The position numbers and the translations under genes are program-made. A stretch of 64,000 nucleotides of DNA, taken from Zygaena filipendulae (lineage: Eukaryota > Arthropoda > Insecta > Lepidoptera > Zygaenidae). A model generated the notes under the pieces. The model saw only the letters and a program-made list of their open reading frames with translations, made no database searches and was not told the DNA's origin. Shown here piece by piece: positions 23,471 through 34,137 of this stretch (positions are counted from its first letter, which is position 1; each line of letters opens with the position of its first letter). The stretch covers positions 11,983,501 through 12,047,500 of the forward strand of contig OU015654.1 of the NCBI GenBank assembly GCA_907165275.2, given 5' to 3'.

Positions 23471-23806
23471 GCCTAGATCAAATACATATTATACGAGTAG
23501 GTACGTGCATTAGAGAATAACCATAGTGCAATATATCTTTTATGTAATATTCTTTGACGTCATCTGTGTTAAAGTCAAATATCAACTATAAATAACTGCG
23601 CGAGGTTATGAATATTAATGGGCGAGAGATTTTTCCATTATCTTGTTGGCACTCGAACGTAACGCAAATAACAACGTGTGACGTAACAACAATGTGAAAA
23701 TTGTAGAGCCTTGGAGAGATTCAAACATCAGTTCAAAGTTTATGATCCCTGCTTTCAACGAAATAGACAAAAAAATTAGTGGACTTTTATGAAAAGCTTA
23801 TTTTCA
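23471..23806. other. Low-copy intron
   Basis: Nothing was recognised. Confidence 0.35.
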
Positions 23807-24099
23807 TCTATACATATATAAAAATGAATCCCTATTTCCCTTGGTCACGAACGGCTGGACCAATTTCGATCATTCTTTTTTGTTGTGTTTGTTATTGCAA
23901 GGAGGGGAAGAATAAAAGAAGTTTGGAGTTCCTGCGGGAATTCCGAAACTCACGCGGGTGAATCTCCGAAACGGTTGGACCGATTTTGACGGAACTTTTA
24001 CTGCTAATTAGCTGATTTTATAAGGAGTAAATTAGGATACTTTGTAGTTCCTGCGGGAATCCCAAAACTCCCGCGGGCGAAACCGTGGGGCACAGCTAG
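23807..24099 (+). mobile_element. Composite Helitron with full ends, 293 bp
   Basis: It begins TCTATACATATATAAAAATG after A and ends GAAACCGTGGGGCACAGCTAG before T. Two cores (TTCCTGCGGGAATTCC, TTCCTGCGGGAATCCC) and an internal CCGAAACGGTTGGACCG suggest fusion of two subfamilies. Confidence 0.85.
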
Positions 24100-24189
24100 T
24101 TTTATTAATTACCAATCTGATTAATTAACACGACAAAAGAATGTTTACATTCGTTAAGCAAGTGTATCTACACAAATCAAATCGAATCA

Positions 24190-24300
24190 ACGTAAGTTCG
24201 GAGTTGCCGTGGGGATTCCGCGGAGGTACCTACCTTATGTGATTTTTCTATCGGTTGTTTTTGAGTTTATCCATTACAAACCAACAAATCACACCGAATG
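24190..24300 (-). mobile_element. Helitron relic
   Basis: TTCGGAGTTGCCGTGGGG and a TTTTTGAGTTTATCCATTAC phrase are inverted Helitron words. Ends are missing. Confidence 0.5.
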
Positions 24301-24320
24301 TTTTCTCTTTGTAGAATTAG

Positions 24321-24605
24321 TATTTATTTATTTTTTTAAACTTCATGCACATCATGGTACAAAAGGCGGACTTAATGCCACAGTGGCATTTTCTGCCAGT
24401 CAACCTTCAGATAGTATAGAGAGCTTACTTGGCGGTGCATTTACGATATACATTTAGATAAAAAGTCCCATACATACATTCATACATAAACACACATAGT
24501 ATCGCCCCAAAAAACTCTTAAAACTATATACTTAAGTAAATAATTGATAAATTAAAACAATTTTTGAACAAATAAAATAAAAATAATTAAATACGTCAAC
24601 ATAGA
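24321..24605 (-). mobile_element. LINE 3'-end family Y
   Basis: In minus orientation it reads CGGTGCATT-type start, GTTGACTGGCAGAAAATGCC, CACTGTGGCATTAAGTCCGC, TTTTGTACCATGATGTGC and an (AAATA)n tail. Same family as 19125, 47310, 48155 and 51990. Confidence 0.7.
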
Positions 24606-25059
24606 AGCTAATTTACTCTTCGTGAGGCACGGAAAAGGTTATATTATAATTACAACTGTTTTAAAATGAAAGTCACATCTTTTCTGCAAATCGATGTAGG
24701 CAAATATACGTTTTTGCTGCATGCAAGGGACAATGCGCTTAATTTGATTGTTATCGACACTGGAACACAATAAAATAGACAAGGAAATTGCACAACGTCA
24801 CGAAACCTGTCAGGGCTGCTATAATATTGAAGCTATTTGCATATCGATTTGAGCTTTTAGAATATTGTATCACTTAAACTTTTGAGGCTCTAGCTAGAGC
24901 TTTTGCTCTAGAACAAACAAAAGTAGATAATTTTTCTTCTTTGCTTCTGATCTGAAGGAAAAATTCCGTTCTGAAGGGTTCCATATTGGCAAAAAATCGT
25001 TAACCGTTAAAATTTAAAGTTAATAATTAAGTATTTTTTCTGTTTTCAATAATCTGCTA

Positions 25060-25328
25060 TCCCCTACTAATATTATAAATGCGAAAGTAACTCTGTCTGT
25101 CTGTCTGTCTATTACGGGTCGACCGATCATCATGAAATTTTGTACATAGGGTACATTTTATCCCGCAATTCCCGCGGGATCTCTGAAATTACCGGCGGTG
25201 AAATCTCATGGAATTTTCCATACAGGTTGTCAAGGGTACGGGAAAGGACATAGGGTAGGTACTTTGTGTCCCGGAATCCTTGCAGGATCTCTGAAATTTC
25301 CACGGGTGATACCGCTGGAAACAGCTAG
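25060..25328 (+). mobile_element. Composite Helitron with full ends, 269 bp
   Basis: It begins TCCCCTACTAATATTATAAA after A, contains (GTCT)n, and has two successive core-plus-hairpin modules (25160-25205 and 25268-25315). It ends GGAAACAGCTAG before T. Confidence 0.85.
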
Positions 25329-25895
25329 TATTCAATAAATATCAAAAAGTAGGTACATGACATGATTTTCTTTCATATAAATTTTCTTTCTACCGCTTTG
25401 ACAGAGTTTTCCATCCTCAGTTATAAGAGTAGAGGGAAGGGGGAAACTTTTAATGAAAGAAGCACTTATCTCACGAACTATTAACTTAAATAAAAAAAAA
25501 ACTATTTTAAGAACATCATTATAATACGACGCGACTAAAACTGCGGGTACAGCTAATATGTTACTTTTTTTATTATTCGAAACATATCAGAAAAATAAAT
25601 GGTAGGTACAACACTATCAAGAATTTCTGTATATTTACTCTATATAACGAAAAAGTGGACTTATAAAATCGCAAAGGAGCTTTCTGTGCCGCAGTCCGAT
25701 CCGTACAACCAGTAGTAAAATATTAAGTAGACACTGCCATGTAACTTCACGGTTGAATACGTTTTATTTTGTCGAAATACTAACAAGCACGAGTCGGCCT
25801 GTTCAGAAATAGTTCCGTACGATCAGAGACATAATATGTAGAAGAAATCCTATACAGTTTTAATCTTATTCTTGGATGTATACTTCTATAAATTA
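25329..25895. other. Low-copy intron
   Basis: No coding sequence or repeat was recognised. Confidence 0.35.
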
Positions 25896-26142
25896 ATAAT
25901 TACTTGATATTATAAAGAGAAAAGATTAGATTTTGTATGTATGTTTGTTTGTTTGTAATGGATAAACTCAAAACCTACTGAAGCGATATGAAAATTATTT
26001 CACTAAAGGAAAGCTACAGTATTCCTGAGTGACATAGAGTGCATAGAGTGAATTTCATGGTCCTATGGAGCTGGTAGAAGCAGACGTCGAGTAAAAATGC
26101 TTTTTAATTTTGGATTTCAGAATTCCCGCGGCAAACAGCTAG
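25896..26142 (+). mobile_element. Helitron of the GATTTTTTGTTTG subfamily
   Basis: GATATTATAAAGAGAAAAGA, GTTTGTTTGTTTGTAATGG and GAATTCCCGCGGCAAACAGCTAG give the family order. The base after CTAG is C, and the tip TC is lost. Confidence 0.7.
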
Positions 26143-26387
26143 CTTAAGTATACACGGAACCCAAGAACTGCAACCCGATTCTGTTCGGGTGATCGCGAGC
26201 CAGTAAATATGTCAGCGTTCACGTACATATTTCTTAGTTACGTCCAGAAATAGCGACCGAACGACGGAAAGACATGATTTATACGCGCGGTGTCATCTGT
26301 TTTGCATTGTCCCACTCGGTCACCGACTGTCGGATTGTCCCAGTGCGAATTGAATTCATAAAGTGAATTGGAATTTTTATTACTTTA
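26143..26387. other. Low-copy, GC-richer intron patch
   Basis: 26150-26350 lacks repeats and has CpG-containing words such as CGACCGAACGACGG. It may be conserved; no coding frame. Confidence 0.35.
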
Positions 26388-26735
26388 CTAGCTGTGCCCC
26401 GCGGTTTGATCCGCGTGCGTTTCGGAATTCCCGCAGGAACTATTTTTTTCTAAAAGAAATGTAGCCTATTAAGTAACCTACTCCTTATAACATCAGCTAT
26501 TGGCCAGTGAATGTCCTGTTAAAATTGGTCCAGCCGTTTCAGAGATTAGCCGGAATAATTAGACAGAGAAATTTTTTTTTATTTTTTTTATTTTTTTATT
26601 TATTTATTGTTTTGTTATCAGGCAACATGGGCCCACATTATGTAAGTAGGTACCATATATACTTTCATATTTTATGCATTTAGTGAAAGTTATTAATTTG
26701 GAATTACAAACAGACACTTCATTTATATGTATAGA
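26388..26735 (-). mobile_element. Helitron interrupted by a T-rich insertion
   Basis: CTAGCTGTGCCCCGCGG through CCAGCCGTTTCAGAGATTAG is the 3' part. ACAAACAGACACTTCATTTA to TATAGA is the 5' end. Between them (about 26572-26695) lies poly(T) plus CAGGCAACATGGGCCCAC, a separate repeat. Confidence 0.75.
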
Positions 26736-26961
26736 TATGTAAAAATGTATAGATTAGGTAGATGTTAGGTATTGTTCAGTGCATTGGGCCACTACAGAAA
26801 TCTTTCTCTCTCTCTGTGGGGGGCACTGTTAAGCTAATCTTATAACAGCTCATCTAGACTTTGGATGTATCTACCTCTGAAACTACTGAACCCTTTCGTA
26901 CTTGAATAAAGTCAAATGTTTATTCAAAATTATTCTAAAACTTTGGATTTTTATATATCAA

Positions 26962-28530
26962 CTAGCTAAAAAACCCGGCTTCGCCCGGGAGTTGATATGA
27001 GATGACGTGGTAGAGTCGAAATAAAAAAATAAACTATGATGTAAAAAGTAAAAAAAAAGTTTATTGAAAACGTTTTCTCATTATTTACAATACTTGTTTA
27101 TAAACAACATTTTTCATTTTATTGTCCGGAGTATATATACATAAATTTTTCGGATTTCCTACTCTTGAGCAAGCTACATATAGCTGACCGTGAGAGAAGC
27201 AGGATTCTTTGAGGTTAATGCCACAATATTTTAAAGTTTGTCCTTGCGCTTTGTTAATTGTAAAACTAAAGTCTAATTTTATTGGAAACTGCAGTCTTTT
27301 AAATTGAAATGGCAATTCCGAAGAGATCAGAGGTATTCTAGGTATAAATACTGTCTGTCCTTTGGTCTTTCCAGAAATAAGTTCAGCTTCAATGATATTA
27401 TTCGATAGCTGTTTTACGATCATTCTAGTTCCATTACATAATTTTGGGGAGTTGAGATTTCTGAGTAGTATGATTGGAGTTCCAATTTTCAGACGAAGGC
27501 AGTGTAATGGCATTCCTGGTACTTGTAAAGAGTTTAGAAATTCAGTGGGGAAGTTGACACTTTCTTCAATGGATACCATCGTGTCGATCGATTTATATAT
27601 TTTCTCTTCACCAGGTATTTTCTTTAGAATATTAAAATTGATATCGTCAACAATATTATTTTTAGTGGCCAAAATTGCTCTTTGAAATAACCACTCTGCA
27701 TTAGTATAGTTCTGAATAATATTTGGATAAATTTTGTCGATTAGTTCGTCTTCAGTAGTGGCTATATTACAGAAATCACTATTAAGTTCAATGAGGCCGG
27801 TCGTTTGGTCAGTAGGATATGTACCTTCGCCGATTTGTAAAAGTATTTTAGCAAATCTGCTGTTGTTTCATCTCTTGATAATTCAACTCTCATGTTTTTT
27901 GTTAATTGCAGTATTTGTACTTGTGGCCAGAGATGTGATTTTTTCAAGCATGCATTGATCTCGTCTGCTGATGTTGACTTGGGAATAACTGGAAGTGTTT
28001 GTCGAAAATCTCCTGAGAGTATGAGTAGAGCTCCTCCCATTATTTCAGAGTTTTTTCGCAATTCTTGTAATGTTCTGTCCATGGCTTCTATAAATTTTTT
28101 ATGGGCCATGGTGCATTCATCCCAGATGATAATTTTAGCTTGTTTTAGAATTTGACCACGTCCAGATTTTCCTGAAATTATACATACCGGGAATTGTTGT
28201 TCGGCTATATTCAATGGTAGTTGTAAGGCAGAATGGGCAGTTCGTCCTCCTTCCATAAGTGTGGCTGCAATGCCAGATGATGCTAGTGCAGTGCGATGAG
28301 TTTTTTAACACGTATTTCCGCCAGTATTAGATTTATGAGAAACGTTTTACCAGTGCCTCCTGGTGCGTCCAAGTAAATAATTCCACCAATATTGTTATTT
28401 ATCCGGCTCATTATAACGTCGTAAACTTTTTTTTTATTGTCATTGAGAAGTGGTTTGTTGTGAGCAATGTATTCAAGTAGTTCATTGATGTTGTAACTTT
28501 TTTCCTTCATAATTTCGTAGTTTAGCACAC
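26962..28530 (-). mobile_element. Larger Helitron remnant with helicase gene
   Basis: The 3' end on the minus strand has a CCCGG-GCGAAG-CCGGG hairpin, then TTTTTTAG and CTAG before T, the standard Helitron terminus (hairpin about 8-10 nt before CTRR). Upstream lies a Pif1-like helicase. The Rep (HUH) part and 5' TC end are not present, so the copy is 5'-truncated near 28530-28560. Confidence 0.85.
27085..28528 (-). pseudogene. Pif1-like helicase domain of a Helitron RepHel protein
   Basis: The three minus-strand reading segments in order are 28528-28283, about 28300-27762 and about 27850-27085. Motifs appear in SF1B order: Walker A DAPGGTGKTFLINLIL; motif Ia ASSGIAATL with GGRTAHSALQLPL; Walker B IIWDECTMAHKKF; motif III LSGDFRQTLPVI; LTKNMRV; and the C-terminal FTINKAQGQTLKYCGINL with LYVACSRVGNP. 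In Helitrons this domain unwinds donor DNA during peel-and-paste transposition after HUH nicking. Here the nuclease half is missing and two single-base frameshifts (about 28296 and about 27850) break the frame. Otherwise the domain is continuous and few stops have built up, so the copy is fairly young. A cellular PIF1 gene is excluded by the frameshifts and the Helitron terminus 120 bp downstream. Confidence 0.9.
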
Positions 28531-28597
28531 TAAAAGCATTTAAATTGAAATTGGAATTTAAAATTTCGCGCCACTACTACACATGCCGCAATGGCTC

Positions 28598-28645
28598 ACA
28601 ACTATGGAGACTATGACTATTGGAGTGTATAGTCTCCATAGTTGT
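28598..28645. repeat. Perfect 17-bp hairpin
   Basis: Arms 28598-28614 and 28629-28645 (ACAACTATGGAGACTAT) flank a 14-nt loop. It lies just beyond the helicase remnant. Confidence 0.85.
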
Positions 28646-28913
28646 CTTGAACGAAGTTCAAATATTCGATAACAGATGGCGCCACTGCACTTAATTTCCA
28701 AGTTGAAGGGTCGGAAAGTCCCTTATATCTTTAAAAACATGCCCTTTAGATTAAAACGGGAACTTTCTTGTTCGAGGGGGGATAAAGGGCTATCACACCA
28801 CATAAGTCCCTTTATCGTGTCGGGACTCCTTTTTAAGTTTTATCGGCACGCACATTTTATCGACTTAGTTTTATTATATATAATGATTAAATTATTATGT
28901 TATATTATCCTTA
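28646..28913. other. Low-copy intron with a CTCF-like word
   Basis: AGATGGCGCC at 28674-28683 resembles the insect CTCF core. The phrases CCCTTATATC and GATAAAGGGC hint at an unassigned DNA element. Confidence 0.3.
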
Positions 28914-29053
28914 TCTATACTAATATTATAATGAGTAAAAGTTTGTGAGTTGTATTATAGATAAGAAGCTAAAGTGATCCTGAGTGTCATAGAGTCCTTT
29001 TTATCTCGGAATTCCTGCGGGAGCTCCGAAATTACGGCGGGAGAAACAGCTAG
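28914..29053 (+). mobile_element. Short Helitron with both ends, 140 bp
   Basis: It begins TCTATACTAATATTATAATG after A and ends CGGCGGGAGAAACAGCTAG before T. The interior is shortened. Confidence 0.85.
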
Positions 29054-29117
29054 TATAGTATATAGTTATGTATTAGGTTGTGCACCCAGCACCCGCTTCT
29101 AGTTTCTATCTACAGCT

Positions 29118-29262
29118 CTCTATCACTTTAAGGTTGCCTTGAAAAGATTGCCTCTAGCAATAAGGCCGCCTTTTGCTCTGTATTTACTTTTTATATTATG
29201 TTTTTTTTTCTCTCCGGGAGCAATAAAGCAATTTAAATTGAATTTGAATTGAATTCAATTTA
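29118..29262 (+). mobile_element. LINE/SINE 3' end
   Basis: GGTTGCCTTGAAAAGATTGC, AATAAGGCCGCCTTTTGCTC and GAGCAATAAAGCAATTTAAA, followed by TTGAATTTGAATTG repeats, form a typical tailed non-LTR 3' end. Confidence 0.65.
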
Positions 29263-29514
29263 TTATATAGCGATTTGGTTTAATGTAGAGATAAATAAAA
29301 TACGTAACAATAAAATACCTAAGTATAGTTAACAAGTAGGCATACCTAGTAAAGTATTGTAAATTGATAAATATACCAAATACCTAACATAACAATCACT
29401 TGTTTTCAGGAGGTGTGATTGACGTCAAAGCCCCCGTCTCCCTATGTTTAGTAGCAGCCCTATTATTTTATCGACTAAGTACATGTTATACCTATACAAA
29501 TAATTTACTCAAAG

Positions 29515-29715
29515 GCAAATATTATTATAATTTTATTCAAAGTTGACCCTTATAATCCGTATATATTGACGGCTGTTTTGACGTCAATAAAATTGAAATA
29601 ATTATGACAGCACCCATAAAATATCCGCCCTTCACAGCTTCCTAGTGCTACGGCTGGAGAGCAGAAGCTGCGCAACAAACTCTTCAGTAGCACGCTGTCA
29701 GTTTAAAGTTATACC
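29515..29715 (-). mobile_element. LINE 3'-region repeat, inverted copy
   Basis: Reverse complement of 3355-3545: GTTTGTTGCGCAGCTTCTG, GTAGCACTAGGAAGCTGTGA, ATTGACGTCAAAACAGCC, ending TTTGAATAAAATTATAA. Confidence 0.65.
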
Positions 29716-29845
29716 TATAATACTAGTGTTTACCCCTAATTCCTATCCTAATTAATTATGTAAGAACAAAATATGAACGAATAATACCTATAGTTTACCG
29801 ACCACATAATATTATGTAGAGGTATTTTATTTATTTATTTATTTA

Positions 29846-30044
29846 CTATCTGTGCCCCGCGGTTTCACCCGCGGTAATTTCGAAGTTCCCGCGGGAATTC
29901 CGGGATAAAAAGTAACCTATGTCCTTCTCTATACCCCTGACAACGTGCATGACAAATTTCATGCAAATCCGTTCAACCGTTTTAGCGTGATTGAGTAACA
30001 AACATCCCAACATCCACACTTTCACATTTTTAATATTAGTAGGA
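29846..30044 (-). mobile_element. Full-length Helitron, 199 bp
   Basis: In minus orientation it begins TCCTACTAATATTAAAAATG after A and ends CGCGGGTGAAACCGCGGGGC-ACAGATAG before T (CTAG mutated to ATAG on that strand). Length and order equal the copies at 44604, 60107 and 63228. Confidence 0.85.
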
Positions 30045-30045
30045 T

Positions 30046-30160
30046 AGGATTCTTTATTGTACAAAAAGGTACAAATGGTGAACTCAATGCCTTGCGGCAT
30101 TGTATGTGCAAATTGTGGAAATTTGAACAACGCCATTTGTGCATATACAACATACTTCAA
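30046..30160 (-). mobile_element. LINE 3' end abutting the Helitron
   Basis: In minus orientation: GCCGCAAGGCATTGAGTTCA, CCATTTGTACCTTTTTGTAC, AATAAAGAATC. A relative of family Y with a different tail. Confidence 0.6.
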
Positions 30161-30725
30161 GCCTTCTCTGTTGGATATTATTGAAATTTTATATAATAAA
30201 TATCGTTGCGGAATAACGGGCAATCATTCGGCGAATGTAGCTGGCAACACACGAGGGAGTTAAATTGCGCGTTACACGTTTTAAGACACGATTTGGCGAT
30301 GTAATCTTGTCGTGATTCCAGCATCTGAATTGTGAATGTAATCTTCGAGATAAGTACCCAAAATGTACACGACTATCGACGCTTTTCTCTACAATATAAA
30401 TTCCGAGTGAATCTTGATTGATATTGAGTTCACTATAAATTACGCATTAGCGTAATGCCTTTTTGGTATTACGGGGCGAGACGGGCGTTTTATTTAATTT
30501 CACCTTTTATTTCATTTGAGAGGGACTGAATTAAATTTTGTTTTTACCGTCTCGAGATCCAAATTTTAACTATATTTTTTTTTTGTACATTACAAACTTT
30601 TATCTTTTTTCATTATTTTTTTCTGTAAGTATACTTAAATATTAAAAACTTTGTGTCTGCCTCTCAACAACAAAGCTTTATGAGGGTTATTTGAATGCTA
30701 TTAAAACATGAATACATAGATCAGA
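30161..30725. other. Low-copy intron
   Basis: No coding sequence or repeat was recognised. Confidence 0.35.
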
Positions 30726-31239
30726 TTCTATTCTATTCTATTCTATTCTACTTGACAGAGCTACTCTTCAGAAAGTCTGAACTGATTTACACGGTTATTT
30801 GAGGTATTGTTAGGTCCAAGAATACCTAGAACTTGCTACATTTCTATTTCTTAAATAAAATAGTTACACCATAGGCATATTACCAACTATTCTAGTTTAA
30901 GACTCACAGTTGTACTTATTTTATCTTTTTGGTATCAAATAAACTTTTTTCTATTCTATTCTATTCTATTCTATTCTATTCTATTCTATTCTATTCTATT
31001 CTACTTGGCAGAGCTACTCTTCAGAAAGTCTGAACTGATTTACACGGTTATTTGAGGTATTGTTAGGTCCAAGAATACCTAGAACTTGCTACATTTCTAT
31101 TTCTTAAATAAAATAGTTACACCATAGGCATATTACCAACTATTCTAGTTTAAGACTCACAGTTGTACTTATTTTATCTTTTTGGTATCAAATAAACTTT
31201 TTTCTATTCTATTCTATTCTATTCTATTCTATTCTATTT
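30726..31239 (+). mobile_element. Tandem pair of LINE 3' ends separated by (TTCTA)n
   Basis: Units 30751-30948 and 31004-31202 are nearly identical (CTTGACAGAG versus CTTGGCAGAG at the start, GGTATCAAATAAAC at the end). Each is followed by (TTCTA)n, and another (TTCTA)n precedes the first. A related inverted end is at 55124-55200. Confidence 0.85.
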
Positions 31240-31321
31240 ACATATTATATTGCGTCTCACCAGGCGTTATTATAGATTAATGTCTATTGGGTTTAGAATC
31301 CTAACCTACATACGTATATAT

Positions 31322-31548
31322 GGACGCAGATAAGCAATAACATGTTAACCCACAAAATTAAGTTATTGATTCAGAACGATTTATTGAGAGTTGAGGAACG
31401 TTTTTTAATTATGTGTTTACCTTACTACATTGCTTAAATGTGTAACTAAATATTGAACATAAAAAATGTTGACACAAAATAGCGCTCCTACTTTTAAAAT
31501 ACGATTTACTCAAAATGTGGGTTAACACACTATTGCTTATCTATGTCC
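31322..31548 (+). mobile_element. MITE family A, 227 bp
   Basis: GGACGCAGATAAGCAATA to CTATGTCC, flanked by ATAT on both sides (31318-31321, 31549-31552). Confidence 0.85.
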
Positions 31549-31589
31549 ATATATAAATGTGAATACCTATGAGGTTTGTTTAAAATTTT

Positions 31590-31700
31590 GTATAGTATGT
31601 GTTTTACCCGCGGTAATTTCAGAGTTCCCGTCAGGAATTCGTACTCTATGTCACTCAAGACTACCGTAGCTTCCTTTAAGTGAAAGAATTTTCAAAAAAA
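31590..31700 (-). mobile_element. Helitron relic
   Basis: TTTTACCCGCGGTAATTTCA, GAGTTCCCGTCAGGAATTC and TAGCTTCCTTTAAGTGAAAG are inverted Helitron words; CTAG is absent. Confidence 0.6.
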
Positions 31701-32187
31701 TTCTTAAAAGAAAAAAAAAATTACTTATGTAACTGAAACTAAATATACGACTAACAACTTTACGGCTATTGTACATTTCCGTGTACAAAATGTCGTTCGT
31801 ACACAAATGGCACATCACACACCGCGACCGCGGTCTAAATCTTCACTTGCTACTTGCTGGGGCAATGTTGTCTTAAGAGTAGGTATGCAAATGATATCGT
31901 GAAAGTGCTGTGGGGAGAGATGAATGCGTAATGCTTAATTAGGGGAGTATAAGGCGCGATGCGTGTGCAAAAGCAGTTTATTGTTTGCATATTCACCGAG
32001 CATACTAGCCGAGTCAAAAGTGACAGTTAAACGAATTACATAATGAGTTTGTAACCTTAGAATTGTTGGATAACTGTCTAACAAAGCGTCTGAAAAAAAA
32101 ACGGCAGTATCGGTGTGCACACGCCTTAAATTTAAACTTGTCCTTTTATTGTTTTTCTCCTTATATAATAACAAACACGCGTGATGC
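31701..32187. other. Low-copy intron
   Basis: No feature recognised. Frames at 31935-32272 overlap Helitron DNA and are not genes. Confidence 0.35.
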
Positions 32188-32240
32188 CGTGACCAAGGGA
32201 AATAGGTGTTCATTTATATATATATATATATATATATATA
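32188..32240 (-). mobile_element. Helitron 5' tip joined to (TA)n
   Basis: GTGACCAAGGGAAATAGGTG and TTCATTTATATA are the inverted 5' end of the subfamily at 23807. A (TA)n run fills 32217-32240. Confidence 0.65.
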
Positions 32241-32427
32241 CTAGCTGTCCCCCGCGATTTCATCCGCGGTAATTTCGGAGTTCCCACGGAAATTCTGGGA
32301 TAAAAACTATCCTATCTTTTAAGTTGGACCATATTATAAATGGTTGCAAAATTTTATCAAAATCCGTTCAGTAGTTTCGGAGTCCATCGCGGACAAACAA
32401 CGTGACTCGTGATTTATATATATTAGA
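32241..32427 (-). mobile_element. Full-length Helitron, 187 bp
   Basis: CTAGCTGTCCCCCGCG to TTTATATATATTAGA, flanked by A and T. Same subfamily as 10261. Confidence 0.85.
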
Positions 32428-32435
32428 TTAGATTA

Positions 32436-32689
32436 CTAGCTGTCACCCGCGATTTCATCCGCGGTAATTTCGGAGTTCCCGCGGGAATTCCGGGAAAAAG
32501 TACTCTATGTCCCTTAGCTGTTCCCCGCATTAATTCCGGAGTTTCCGCGGGAATTCCGGGATAAAAACTATCCTATCTTTTAAGTTGGACCATATTATAA
32601 ATGGTTGCAAAATTTTATCAAAATCCGTTCAGTAGTTTCGGAGTCCATCGCGGACAAACAACTTGATACGTGATTTATATATATTAAGA
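32436..32689 (-). mobile_element. Composite Helitron with doubled 3' module, 254 bp
   Basis: Two 3' modules (CTAGCTGTCACCCGCG at 32436; TTAGCTGTTCCCCGCATT at 32514) are followed by the same interior as the neighbour and a TTTATATATATTAAGA 5' end. Confidence 0.85.
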
Positions 32690-32705
32690 TTATAAGATAA
32701 GATAA

Positions 32706-32925
32706 GATATATATACTAATATTATAAAGATGAAAGATTTGATTTTTTGTTTGTTTGTTTGTTACGATTTAACTCAAAAACTACTGGACCGATTTCAAAA
32801 ATTCTTTCACCATTAGCTAGCACCATTGCTATACTTTATCTCTGAGTAACATAGGCTATATTGTAATCCGGATTTCCCGCGAGAACTCCGAAATTATCTT
32901 GGGTGAAACCACGCGGGAGAGCAAG
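32706..32925 (+). mobile_element. Helitron of the GATTTTTTGTTTG subfamily
   Basis: ATACTAATATTATAAAGATG, GTTTGTTTGTTTGTTACG and GGGTGAAACCACGCGGGAG are in order; CTAG has changed (GCAAGTTT). Confidence 0.75.
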
Positions 32926-33315
32926 TTTATGGATATGGGTAGATATAGTATTTCTATTCTTCATCTAAAAATCTCTTGCCATATAACTTGTCGTCGGGCC
33001 TCACAGTGTTTCAAAACTCCAAATATTATAAATTCATAGCGACAGATCTGATATTAAAAATTACAATGAATTTACACTTGATTCCAACTTCAAATGAACG
33101 TCGGATAATCATTTATCAATTGGCATTAACTGCGCTATCGTTTGAACCGTCGTACCTACTGCCATTCTGATATCGCTCGCTCATTGCGGTGAGTTCGCAA
33201 CGGCCCACCGGTCCTTATGTTCCGGCGAGCGAGCTCGCAGCCAGGGGATTGCGTGGCCAATTTGATACGCAAGTTCAGATCAACACTGTTGTGTTTTGCT
33301 CCAGAATCGGGAATA
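32926..33315. other. Low-copy intron
   Basis: GC-richer at 33175-33260. No coding homology was recognised in either reading frame here. Confidence 0.35.
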
Positions 33316-33649
33316 GGGATGTTGACAACTTTTGAAAATCAAAATTTAATAAGTCCGTCTTTTAGAAAATTAAAAAACAATAGACACGTATTTTTTGCTT
33401 TTTCAAATAAATTAAAATATACAGAGATAAAGCACATTAAAGTTTAGGGTGAGGGGGTCGTGACGTCACTAACCGCAAAAACCGCCATACAAACTGTCAG
33501 AATAGTGACGTCACGCGAAATTTCAACGAGATTTCAACTCAATATATCGCCGTAATTTTTTGATTACGTAAAAAAAGAAAAAATACGTGTCCAATTTTTT
33601 TTAATAATCTACAAGACGGACTAAAAAGAAAAAATTAGTCAACATGCCC
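33316..33649 (+). mobile_element. MITE family B, most complete copy, 334 bp
   Basis: GGGATGTTGAC and TAAGTCCGTCTTTTAGAAAA at the left mirror CTACAAGACGGACTAAAAAG and GTCAACATGCCC at the right. The interior has GTGACGTCACTAACCGC and GTGACGTCACGCG. No ORF. Confidence 0.8.
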
Positions 33650-34137
33650 ATTGCCTTGTGCACGTGCTTCACAATCACAGGACAATAGGACAGAACGGTA
33701 GGATATTAAATTAGGGCGGACCGTTCATGGAGATGATACAGTTGTTTTTAATTGTTTTTATTTTAACGTTTGGAAAACGTGGAAAATACTGCAAATTATT
33801 TTTTATTGTCTGGCAGTATTTCAACATATCCACAAATTTTTGATTTGTAAAACGACAAATGGGATATTTTAATTGAACACATTAGTAGTATGTACGATAG
33901 ACTGTGTACGTACATAATTATATATTTAATCTTTGTATAAGTTGCTTAGTTACTAAATCGATTTTGCAAGTTTCTTTAATATTATTTACTCTTATAAGGA
34001 TCTTAGGCCGTGGCCAATGAAGATTTACCGTCTCTGCTAAACCTTCCGGATATCTTCTATTTTTCGTATATATTACGTGGACATAATTATGTAGGTACCT
34101 ATGCGTGTATGTATATACTAGAGTTAGGTATATATCA
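33650..34137. other. Low-copy intron
   Basis: Nothing was recognised. Confidence 0.35.

Noticed and set aside
27362..28155. Plus-strand frames opposite the helicase
   Set aside because: They are antisense shadows of the minus-strand helicase, with no domain of their own.
28674..28683. AGATGGCGCC as a confident CTCF site
   Set aside because: The similar word AGATGGCGCT lies in a likely dispersed repeat at 38784, so the short match alone is weak.
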